Origin: Streptomyces sp. GESEQ-35
GTDB lineage: Bacteria; Actinomycetota; Actinomycetes; Streptomycetales; Streptomycetaceae
Assembly (NCBI RefSeq): GCF_017948485.1
Contig: NZ_JAFFSX010000038.1
Span: forward strand, 1-64,000
Direction: 5' to 3'
DNA length: 64,000 nt
Part shown: positions 52,749 through 60,290 of the stretch, piece after piece
Numbering within the stretch: position 1 is the first letter of the stretch
Layout: each line of letters opens with the position of its first letter
Made by a program: the position numbers and the translations under genes
Notes under the pieces: generated by a model
Database searches by the model: none
What the model saw: only the letters and a program-made list of their open reading frames with translations
Told to the model about the DNA's origin: nothing

Positions 52749-53746
52749 CGGACGGTCTCCTTGGGCTGGTTGGGGATGCCGGCGGGCCCGGTCAGGGCGA
52801 AGAACACGTCGTCGAGGTCGGGGGTGTGCACGGTGAACTCGTCCGCCTCGATACCGGCCGAGTCCAGCCAGTCGAGGATGGAGCGCAGTTCGCGCTGGCT
52901 GCCGTCGCTGGGCAGTTGCAATGCCAGTGCCTCGTCGTCCCGGGTGACCTCGCGCAGGGCGGAGGCGGCGGACCGGTAGGCGGCCGGGTCGGAGAAGCGC
53001 AGGCGCACATGGCCGCCGGGGATCATCCGCTTCAGCTCCTCCGCGCTTCCCTCGGCGGCGATCCTGCCGTCGTTGAGGACGGCGATGCGGTCGGCGAGTT
53101 CGTCGGCCTCTTCCAGGTACTGGGTGGTGAGGAAGACGGTCACCCCGTCGGAGACGAGCTCGCGGATGATGCCCCACATGTTGTGGCGGCTGCGCGGGTC
53201 GAGGCCGGTGGTCGGCTCGTCCAGGAAGATGATCCGGGGGCTGCCGACCAGGGTCATGGCGATGTCCAGGCGGCGCTTCATGCCGCCGGAGTAGGTGGAG
53301 GCGGGCTTCTTGGCGGCCTCGGTGAGGTCGAACCGCTCCAGCAGTTCGGCGGTGACCCGCCGCCCCTCGCTCTTGGGCAGCAGGTGCAGGTCCGCCATGA
53401 GGAGCATGTTCTCCTCGCCGGTGATCAGGCCGTCGACGGCGGAGAACTGTCCCGTGACGCCGATCGCGCCGCGCACCCCGTCCGGGGAGGTGGCGATGTC
53501 GTGGCCGGCGACCTGGGCCTGTCCGCCGTCGGCGGTGATGAGCGTGGAGAGGATCTTCACGGCGGTGGTCTTGCCGGCGCCGTTCGGCCCGAGCAGCGCG
53601 AACACCGAGCCGGCCGGGATGGTGAGGTCGATGCCGTCGAGGACGGTCTTGTCGCCGTACGACTTGCGCAGACCGACGGCGGAGACGGCGGCCGGTGACG
53701 GGCGACCGTCGCCCTGACTGGACGTGGGCATGACAGATGAAGGCAT
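52745..53746 (-). CDS. ABC transporter ATP-binding protein (DrrA type)
   Basis: 333 aa from ATG 53746, GGGAGGG four bases upstream. Walker A GPNGAGKT, signature YSGGMKRRLDIAMTLVG, Walker B IIFLDEPTTGLD, and the DrrA-type C-terminal domain (LDWLDSAGIEADEFTVHTPDLDDVFFALTG). Works with the permease downstream. The gene order HicB-like, DUF4097, ATPase, permease looks like one transcription unit. Confidence 0.9.
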   Translation of the reverse strand: MPSSVMPTSSQGDGRPSPAAVSAVGLRKSYGDKTVLDGIDLTIPAGSVFALLGPNGAGKTTAVKILSTLITADGGQAQVAGHDIATSPDGVRGAIGVTGQFSAVDGLITGEENMLLMADLHLLPKSEGRRVTAELLERFDLTEAAKKPASTYSGGMKRRLDIAMTLVGSPRIIFLDEPTTGLDPRSRHNMWGIIRELVSDGVTVFLTTQYLEEADELADRIAVLNDGRIAAEGSAEELKRMIPGGHVRLRFSDPAAYRSAASALREVTRDDEALALQLPSDGSQRELRSILDWLDSAGIEADEFTVHTPDLDDVFFALTGPAGIPNQPKETVR

Positions 53747-53813
53747 GGGGCCCTCCCGTTAGAAGGCTGAAGTCACTGGGGAAGTAGGGGGATCGAGACC
53801 GGCTCCGGTGGGG

Positions 53814-54662
53814 TCAGGCCTTGGCGCGGCGGACGTCGATGTTGCCGTGCCGGGTGCGGGCGCGGATCTTGACGGTGTCCTCGGTCTGCTCCGGGGTCTC
53901 GGACGCGGTGAGCGTGTTGCGCACCTGGCCGGAGCCCGAGTTGACGTCGAGCCAGGCGGCCGTGCCCTCGCGGACGCCGACGTCGATGGCGCCGAAGTTG
54001 GTCTCCAACTGGACGGTGCCGCGGGCCACTTCGTCCACGCGCAGGGTGCCGTGGGCGGTGGTGGCGGTGACCGAGTCCTCGGCGCGCCGGATCTCGATGT
54101 CACCGTTGGCGCCGCTCACCCGCAGCTCGCCGGTCGCGGCGCCGACGGTCGTGGTGCCGTGCGAGTTCTTCAGGACGGCGGGGCCGTCGACGAGGCCGAC
54201 ACGCAGGCTGCCGGAGCTGGTGGTGATCTCGGCCGTGCCCTCGACCCGGTCCACGGTGATCGAGCCGTGCGACGCGGTCAGCTTCAGCGGGCCGGTCGTG
54301 TCGAAGCGGGCGTCGCCGGCCGAGATCTTCACGCGGACCTCGCCGAGCCGGCCCTCGCCGAGCACCTGGGCCCAGGCGCCGGTCATGTCGATGCGCGAGT
54401 CCGTGGGCAGTTCGACGGTCACGTCGACGGTGCCGGTGCGGCCGAGGCCGAACAGATTGCCCTTGGGTGTCCTGACGGTCAGTGCGCCGCCCGCGTACGT
54501 GACCTCGGTCTGCTCGGTCGCCCGTACGTCCAGCTCCCTCTTCGGGTCGCGGGGCCGCAACTCGACGACCGTGTCGAGGCGGTCGCTCGCGGTGAACTGG
54601 ATGGAACCGGCCTCCACGTTCGCGGTGACCGAGATCGGTTCGGGGGTGTCGAAAGTAGGCAT
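53814..54662 (-). CDS. DUF4097 beta-strand-repeat protein
   Basis: 282 aa, no signal peptide. A repetitive beta-solenoid-like sequence with recurring G(D/S/T)I.V segments (GSITVDRVEGTAEITTSSGSLRVGLVDG, GDIEIRRAEDSVTATTAHGTLRVDEVARGTVQLETNFGAIDVGV), typical of the DUF4097 family often linked to membrane stress or ABC systems. Function unknown. Confidence 0.85.
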   Translation of the reverse strand: MPTFDTPEPISVTANVEAGSIQFTASDRLDTVVELRPRDPKRELDVRATEQTEVTYAGGALTVRTPKGNLFGLGRTGTVDVTVELPTDSRIDMTGAWAQVLGEGRLGEVRVKISAGDARFDTTGPLKLTASHGSITVDRVEGTAEITTSSGSLRVGLVDGPAVLKNSHGTTTVGAATGELRVSGANGDIEIRRAEDSVTATTAHGTLRVDEVARGTVQLETNFGAIDVGVREGTAAWLDVNSGSGQVRNTLTASETPEQTEDTVKIRARTRHGNIDVRRAKA

Positions 54663-54762
54663 GGCTGTCCCGTCCTCTTGGGTCTTCAGGGCGTCCCCGC
54701 TGGTGGGACGTGGTGTGGGTGCTGTGCTCAGTCCTTCTTGGGGCGCGGGCCGGTGGGCGCGG

Positions 54763-55281
54763 CTAGCGCACCCAGCCCGTGAAGCTCTGTCCGACGGTCT
54801 GGGCCTTTTCCGTCGTACGCGGCCGGGTGCCGCCGTCGACCGCGGCCGACACGGCCCGCACCAGCCACGCGTTGACCGACAGGCCCTCGCGGCTCGCGGC
54901 CTCTTCGGCGCGGGCCTTGAGGTGGGCCGGCAGACGCAGGTTGACGCGGGCGGTGCCGCCCTCGTCGCCGTCGGCCGGCGCCGAGGTCATGAACGATTCG
55001 ACGGGTGCGGTCGGCTCCATGGAGGCACCGCCGTCGGTGGGCGGCAGCGTCACCACGAAGTCGGGGTCGAGCCCGCGCAGCCGTACGTCGACCGAGCCGG
55101 GGGCGAGTTCACGGGTGATCTCGTCCATCGCGGCGGAGAGCACGTTGAGCATGGTCAGCCGGGTCGCCGACTCCAGGGGAGCGGTGAGCCGCTGGGCCAG
55201 CTCGCGGGCTTCGTCGCCGCCGGCTTCGGCGGCCACCGCGAGTTCGCGGCGGAGAGTGTCGACATACGGGGTGAGGTCCAT
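54763..55281 (-). CDS. HicB-like antitoxin/ribbon-helix-helix regulator
   Basis: 172 aa from ATG 55281. The C-terminal part (about residues 110-150) is a ribbon-helix-helix domain ARVNLRLPAHLKARAEEAASREGLSVNAWLVRAVSAAV as in HicB-family antitoxins; the N-terminal part is helical. No HicA toxin is encoded nearby, so it is more likely a transcriptional regulator of the downstream DUF4097/ABC operon. A/T-rich upstream region 55282-55330. Confidence 0.8.
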   Translation of the reverse strand: MDLTPYVDTLRRELAVAAEAGGDEARELAQRLTAPLESATRLTMLNVLSAAMDEITRELAPGSVDVRLRGLDPDFVVTLPPTDGGASMEPTAPVESFMTSAPADGDEGGTARVNLRLPAHLKARAEEAASREGLSVNAWLVRAVSAAVDGGTRPRTTEKAQTVGQSFTGWVR

Positions 55282-55520
55282 GACGCCATCATGGCACCAC
55301 TATGGCGACATGTGCAAGCGATGGCGGCACTTCACGCCGGGTGAACTTGAGAGGACGTCACTGACCTGTGGAAACGCATGAAGGGCGCGCGGAGTCATTG
55401 TGGCGCCACACTCACTCACGCGACTTTTCGAGCACCGAATGGCACCGGATGGCATCAGATGACGCCAAGCGGCGCCACCCGACGCACTCTCGCGCCGACG
55501 GCTACCCACAAAGAAGACAC

Positions 55521-55539
55521 TTAGGTTAGCTTTACCTAA
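55521..55539. promoter_or_regulatory. Iron box (DmdR1/IdeR operator)
   Basis: TTAGGTTAGCTTTACCTAA is a 19-bp palindrome matching the actinobacterial iron-box consensus. It lies 31 bp upstream of the siderophore-binding lipoprotein gene, so expression is expected under iron limitation. The rest of 55282-55570 holds only the HicB-like promoter side. Confidence 0.92.
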
Positions 55540-55570
55540 ATTTGCCGTACGGCTGGAAAGAAGCCCTCTC

Positions 55571-56620
55571 ATGACCGCTGCGAACCCCCGCTCCGCCGCC
55601 TCCGCCCCCGGCCCGTCCCGTCGTCGTCTGCTCGTGGCCGGCGGGGCGCTCGCCCTCGGTCCGCTGCTCGCCGCCTGCGGCAGTGGCGCATCGAAGGCGG
55701 AGGACGCCGAGGCGAGCAAGAGTGGCGGACCCTGGTCGTTCAAGGACGACCGCGGCCGGACGGTCAGCACCGACGCGAAGCCGGAGACGATCGTCGCGTT
55801 CGTCAGCACCGCCGCCGCGCTCTACGACTACGGCGTCAAGTGCACGGGTGTCTTCGGCCCCACCGAGCCGCTCGATGGCAAGCCCAACCCGCAGGCCGGT
55901 GACATGGACGTGGCCGAGCTGACCAGCCTTGGCACCGCCTGGGGCCAGTTCAACGTCGAGAAGTACGCCGCCCTCCAGCCCCAACTGCTGATCAGCAACA
56001 TGTTCCCGGCGCCGGATCTGTGGTTCGTCCCCGAGGAGAGCAAGAAGAAGATCGAGGCTCTCGCACCGACCGTCGGCATCAGCATCGCCCGCACCTCGCT
56101 GCTGAACCCGCTGAAGCGCACGGCCGAACTGGCGGAATCCCTCGGCGCCGACCTGAGCGCCAAGAAGGTCATCGACGCCAAGGCCCGCTTCGAACGTGCC
56201 GTCGAGACCCTGCGCGGTGCCGCTCGGGCGGGCGACGGTCTCAAGGTCATGGCGATCACCGGCGACAGCGAGAACTTCTACGTCGCCGTGCCCGACTCCT
56301 ACGCCGACCTGAACTACTTCAAGGACCTCGGCGTGGACTTCGTCGAGGGCGAGAAGTCCGACGAGTGGGGCTTCTGGGAGTTCCTCAGCTGGGAGAACAT
56401 CGACAAGTACGACGCCGATCTCATCATGGTCGACAACCGCTCCAGCGCGATGACCCCCGACCAGCTCGCCGAGAAGGCCACCTGGCGCCAACTCCCCGCG
56501 GTCAAGGCCGGCCAGACCACCCCCTGGTCGATGGAGGAGCGCTTCAGCTACGCCGGCTTCGCCCCCGTCGTCGAACGCCTCGCCGCCGCGGTCGAGAAGT
56601 CGAAGAAGCTCACGGCATAG
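55571..56620 (+). CDS. Siderophore-binding ABC lipoprotein
   Basis: 349 aa. The signal peptide has a twin-arginine-like SRRRLLVAGG and lipobox LAAC with Cys36. The mature protein is a type III (FecB/BtuF-like) binding protein: FKDDRGRTVSTDAKPETIVAFVSTAAALYDYG and the two-lobe fold through AGQTTPWSMEERFSYAGFAPVVERLAAAV. It captures ferric siderophore outside the cell for an ABC importer that is not in the window. Controlled by the iron box at 55521. Convergent with the CopC/CopD gene at 56632. Confidence 0.9.
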   Translation: MTAANPRSAASAPGPSRRRLLVAGGALALGPLLAACGSGASKAEDAEASKSGGPWSFKDDRGRTVSTDAKPETIVAFVSTAAALYDYGVKCTGVFGPTEPLDGKPNPQAGDMDVAELTSLGTAWGQFNVEKYAALQPQLLISNMFPAPDLWFVPEESKKKIEALAPTVGISIARTSLLNPLKRTAELAESLGADLSAKKVIDAKARFERAVETLRGAARAGDGLKVMAITGDSENFYVAVPDSYADLNYFKDLGVDFVEGEKSDEWGFWEFLSWENIDKYDADLIMVDNRSSAMTPDQLAEKATWRQLPAVKAGQTTPWSMEERFSYAGFAPVVERLAAAVEKSKKLTA

Positions 56621-56631
56621 CACCGGGCCTC

Positions 56632-58368
56632 TCACTCCTCGATCCGCACCGTCCGCTCCTCACTCACCTGGTCGATCTCGGACACTCTGACCGTCACCTT
56701 CATCGTCCACTCCCCGGCCACCGGCAGGGTGAACGAACCGTTCCCCCAGTAGCCGCCCTTGTCCGTCAGCTCGGTGTCGAGCGGACCGATGTCCTGGGCG
56801 GGGAGGGTGAAGGAGAGACGGAGTTCGGGGACGACGGCCAGGCCGCCGTCGGCGCCGTAGACGACGGCCTCGACGGTGTTGTCGCCGGTGCGGCCCGGGT
56901 CGAGGGTGATCTGCACCTTGCCCTTCGCACCCACGGTGCCGACCTCGAAGGGGACGGTCGTGACGGACGCGGCGGGCAGCGCGCCCGCCTGCGCCGCCTC
57001 GGTCTCCGCGCGGCCGGGCAGCGTCCCGGTGAGCACGGTCGTGATCAGCAGCACCACGGCGGCGACGCCGACTTCGGCCAGCACGGACCGGCGCAGGGCT
57101 CGCTGATCAGGTGCGGCCGGTGGGGCGGGCGGCGGCGGTTCCGGAAGGGACGGGCCGCCGGCCGGCACCCGTTCCCGTACGGCCTGCTCCGCGTCCGTCG
57201 TGATGGCCTCCGTCGTGATGGCCCTCGCCGTCCACCGCCGCGAGTATCCCGCCGCCGCCAGCAGCAACACGACCGCGACCAGCTTGGCGATCAGGATCTG
57301 CCCGTACGACGTGTCGGTGAAGGCGTTCCAGGAGCCCAGCCCGCGCCAGGACTGGTAGACGCCGGTGACGACCAGGACGGTCACGGAGGCGAAGGCGAGC
57401 CGGGAGAAGCGGGCGACCGTCAGGGCCGATGCCGGGCCGCGCAGGGTCAGGAGCAGGGCCACGAGTCCGCCCAGCCACACCGCCGTCGCCAGCAGATGCA
57501 ACGCGGACGAGGTGATCGCCACCGGCACCTGGATCCCGGCGGACGCATGCTCGGCCGCCGCCCAGGTCAGCGCGAGGCCGGCCGCGAGTACGGCTCCCGG
57601 CACCACCGGGATGCGCCTGCGCAGCAGGACCGCCGCGGCCGCCAGCAGCCCCAGCCGCGCCAGCAGCAGCGCACCCGGCCGGCCGGTCATCGTCTCGCCC
57701 AGCGCGGCGGCGTCGAAGGCGGTCGCCGGTCCTGTGCCCGCCTCGTACGGGGCGCGCAGCACCAGCAGGACAAGGGTGGCGCCGAGCAGGGTCCACCATG
57801 CCGCCCACAGGAGCTTGTCCAGGCGCTCGGGGTGCGGCGGGCGGCAGACCGCGACGAACACCGCCGTGCCGATGAGCAGGACACCGGCGAGATAGGCGAG
57901 GTAGCGGGCGATGTCCCAGAGGGTGCCGGTCGCCGGGTCCTCGACCGGGCCGGTGTCCACCGTCCCGGTCGTCGCGGAGGGCTTGCCCACGGAGAAGGTG
58001 AAGGCGCCGGACACCGGGTGGCTGTCCGCCGACACCACCCGCCACGCCACCGTGAACGTCCCGGTGTCGAGCTTCGCGGGCAGGCTCACCCGTACCGCGT
58101 CCGAACCGCCCGGCACATGCTCCGCCTCGTCGAGGCGCAGCCGGTGGCCGGTGGGGTCCAGGATGCGAACGGAGTCGTCGAGCAGGCCCACGGACTCCGT
58201 GAAGGTCAGGGTGAGTTCACCGGGGGCTGACTTGAGGACGGTTCCGTCGGCTGGGTCGGTGGAGCGGAGTGCGGCATGCGCCGACGCCGTTCCCGCGCCG
58301 CCGAGGACGAGCAGGACCAGCACGGTGCATAGCAGCACCAGCCCTTGAACTCCTCGCCTTCGGACCAA
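56632..58368 (-). CDS. CopC-CopD fusion copper protein
   Basis: 578 aa from TTG 58368 (GGAG seven bases upstream; a later start is possible). Signal peptide ends ASA before His31, giving an N-terminal HAALRSTDPADG as in CopC, whose first His binds copper; a second His lies in ADSHPVSGAF. About eight membrane helices follow (CopD domain, residues 150-460), then an extracellular C-terminal YtkA-like domain (GKVQITLDPGRTGDNTVEAVVYGADGG). It binds and imports or buffers copper at the cell surface. Confidence 0.88.
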   Translation of the reverse strand: MVRRRGVQGLVLLCTVLVLLVLGGAGTASAHAALRSTDPADGTVLKSAPGELTLTFTESVGLLDDSVRILDPTGHRLRLDEAEHVPGGSDAVRVSLPAKLDTGTFTVAWRVVSADSHPVSGAFTFSVGKPSATTGTVDTGPVEDPATGTLWDIARYLAYLAGVLLIGTAVFVAVCRPPHPERLDKLLWAAWWTLLGATLVLLVLRAPYEAGTGPATAFDAAALGETMTGRPGALLLARLGLLAAAAVLLRRRIPVVPGAVLAAGLALTWAAAEHASAGIQVPVAITSSALHLLATAVWLGGLVALLLTLRGPASALTVARFSRLAFASVTVLVVTGVYQSWRGLGSWNAFTDTSYGQILIAKLVAVVLLLAAAGYSRRWTARAITTEAITTDAEQAVRERVPAGGPSLPEPPPPAPPAAPDQRALRRSVLAEVGVAAVVLLITTVLTGTLPGRAETEAAQAGALPAASVTTVPFEVGTVGAKGKVQITLDPGRTGDNTVEAVVYGADGGLAVVPELRLSFTLPAQDIGPLDTELTDKGGYWGNGSFTLPVAGEWTMKVTVRVSEIDQVSEERTVRIEE

Positions 58369-58444
58369 TTCGGATCTCCGTCTTCCGCGTCTTCCGCTAA
58401 CTTCTCGGCCACTCCGATACGTACGTATACGAAGGGCTCGATGC

Positions 58445-59206
58445 TCACCAGGTCGGCCGAGCGGACACTCCTCCGTCCACGACGAGGTCGTGCCCGGTGA
58501 TCCAGGACGCGAGGGGGGACGCCAGGAACACGCAGGCGTCGCCGACGTCCTCCGGCCGCCCGAGCCGTCCGGCGGGCGCCGCGCGTTCCCATCGCCCCAC
58601 CCCCTCCGGCCAGTCCTCCGCGAGCCCTTCCCGGTCGATCAGCCCGGGCGAGACGGTGTTGACGCGGATCCCGAACGGCCCGTACTCCAGGGCCGCGGCC
58701 CGTGCGTGCATGACGACACCCGCCTTGGACACGGAGTAGTGCGCGTGCAGCGGAGCCGGCCGGTGGGCCTCGATGGAGGCGATGTGCGTCACGCTCCCGC
58801 CCCCGGCCTCCCGCATGATCTCCGCGGCCGCCTGCGTACACGCGAACACACTCGACAGATTGGTGTCCACGACCGCCCGCCACTCCTCCGCCGTCATCCC
58901 TGGCAGCGGCTGCGTCGGCTGTACGCCCGCGTTGTTGACCAGCGCGGTCAGCACCCCGCCGGCCCACTCGGCGGCCTCGCGCACGACCCGCCGGCACTCG
59001 TCCGCGTCGGACAGGTCGCCTTGCAGTACGACGGCCCGCCGGCCCAGCTCCTCGATCCGGTACGCCACCGCACGCGCCTCCTCCACCGCCGTACGGCAGT
59101 GCAGCGCGACCGCCGCTCCCTCCTCGGCGAAGCGCAGCGCGATCCCGCGTCCGATGCCGCCGCCCGCGCCCGTGACAAGGGCGGTCTGTCCCTCCAGCAG
59201 AGTCAT
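58445..59206 (-). CDS. Short-chain dehydrogenase/reductase
   Basis: 253 aa from ATG 59206. Rossmann motif TGAGGGIGRG, NNAG at about residue 90, catalytic Ser and YSVSK (Tyr, Lys) and the GxxxRxNTVSPG segment; C-terminus DLVVDGG as usual for classical SDRs. NAD(P)H-dependent oxidoreductase of unknown substrate. Last gene of the iron-box operon, overlapping the cupin gene by four bases (59203-59206). Confidence 0.9.
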   Translation of the reverse strand: MTLLEGQTALVTGAGGGIGRGIALRFAEEGAAVALHCRTAVEEARAVAYRIEELGRRAVVLQGDLSDADECRRVVREAAEWAGGVLTALVNNAGVQPTQPLPGMTAEEWRAVVDTNLSSVFACTQAAAEIMREAGGGSVTHIASIEAHRPAPLHAHYSVSKAGVVMHARAAALEYGPFGIRVNTVSPGLIDREGLAEDWPEGVGRWERAAPAGRLGRPEDVGDACVFLASPLASWITGHDLVVDGGVSARPTW

Positions 59207-59682
59207 GGACGGCACAGTTCCACGATCCGGGCGGCCTCGGCCGGGTAGCGCGCCGTGAGGTCGGCCACGTCCCCGTGTTCGTAGCCCTCGTAGGTGAAGC
59301 CGGGCGCCATGGTGCAGCCGAAGAGGGCCCACGCGCCGCCCGCGGCCACGCGCGCGCCCATCCACGTACGGGCCGGGACGGTGAACTGCGGATGCTGCCC
59401 GCCGAGTATGTCCGGCCCCATGACGACCGTCCGCGAGGTGCCGTCCGGGGCGAGCAGCAGCAACTGGAGTGGATCGCCCCGATAGAAGTGCCAGACCTCG
59501 TCGGTGGGCAGCCGGTGCAGGGCCGAGAAGCCGTCCGGTGCGGCCGTCAGCAGGGCGACTATGGCCGTGCCGTCGGGCCGCCCGTCCGCCCGCTCGGGCC
59601 CGGCCCAGGTCTGCCGGTACAGCCCGCCCTCACGCGGTATGGGCTCCAGTCCGTAGTGGGCGATGAGGTCGTCAGGGGTCAC
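59203..59682 (-). CDS. Cupin protein, DUF985 family
   Basis: 159 aa from GTG 59682. Begins TPDDLIAHYGLEPIPREGGLYRQTW with the cupin body FSALHRLPTDEVWHFYRGDPLQLLLLAPDG and GGAWALFGCTMAPGFTYEGYEHGD. One metal-binding His-rich set (HRLPTDEVWHF) is visible. DUF985 cupins are small sugar- or metal-dependent proteins of unclear function. Coupled by four-base overlaps to GNAT upstream and SDR downstream. Confidence 0.88.
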   Translation of the reverse strand: MTPDDLIAHYGLEPIPREGGLYRQTWAGPERADGRPDGTAIVALLTAAPDGFSALHRLPTDEVWHFYRGDPLQLLLLAPDGTSRTVVMGPDILGGQHPQFTVPARTWMGARVAAGGAWALFGCTMAPGFTYEGYEHGDVADLTARYPAEAARIVELCRP

Positions 59683-60290
59683 TCGCGGAAGGCTACCTCC
59701 CGGGTGAGGAAGGCCAGTTGGGCATGCTTCTCGGGCAGATACACGTCAGGGAGGTCGATCTCGGGCAGCACGACGACGGGTCCGGCCGTGAACCCCTGCT
59801 TGAAGAAGCGGGCGACCGCCTTCTCGTTGCGCACGTCGGGATCGACCACGACCCGGTGCCGGTCCAGACCGAGCAGCACGTACGAGACGAGGGCGCCGAG
59901 CAGCGCCGCGCTCCAGCCGGGCCGCGCGCCGTGCGTTCCGGCGGGCGCGAGCAGCAGATGCACGCCGATGTCGCCGGGCTCGGCCCGGTAGCACTCGCTG
60001 ACCCGGTCCGCCTCCGGCTCGTACGTCTGGAGCAGCGCGACCGGTTCCGCGTCGCAGACCACCAGGAAGGCGTGATGGGTGTCGAGCGTGTCCATGTGGG
60101 CGTAGGTCTCGGCCACCTGGTTCCGGGTGAGGCCGTTCATGCCCCAGAAGGAGGCCCGCTCCTCGCTCACCCAGCCGTGCACCACCCCGGCGTCGGCCTG
60201 CGCGTCCAGCGGCAGCACGCGGATGGTTCCGAGGCCGTCGACCGGCTGCTCGTGGACGGCCGCACGGGTGGGGGCGTAGGTGTCAGACAT
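59679..60290 (-). CDS. Siderophore-type GNAT acyltransferase
   Basis: 203 aa from ATG 60290. Resembles the AlcB/IucB/RhbD group of GNATs that acylate hydroxylamine side chains: WVSEERASFWGMNGLTRNQVAETY, LLQTYEPEADRV, GDIGVHLLLAP and the acetyl-CoA region DRHRVVVDPDVRNEKAVARFFKQGFTAGPVVVLPE. Likely N-acetylates a siderophore precursor. Overlaps the acylase gene by eight bases. Confidence 0.88.
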   Translation of the reverse strand: MSDTYAPTRAAVHEQPVDGLGTIRVLPLDAQADAGVVHGWVSEERASFWGMNGLTRNQVAETYAHMDTLDTHHAFLVVCDAEPVALLQTYEPEADRVSECYRAEPGDIGVHLLLAPAGTHGARPGWSAALLGALVSYVLLGLDRHRVVVDPDVRNEKAVARFFKQGFTAGPVVVLPEIDLPDVYLPEKHAQLAFLTREVAFRE

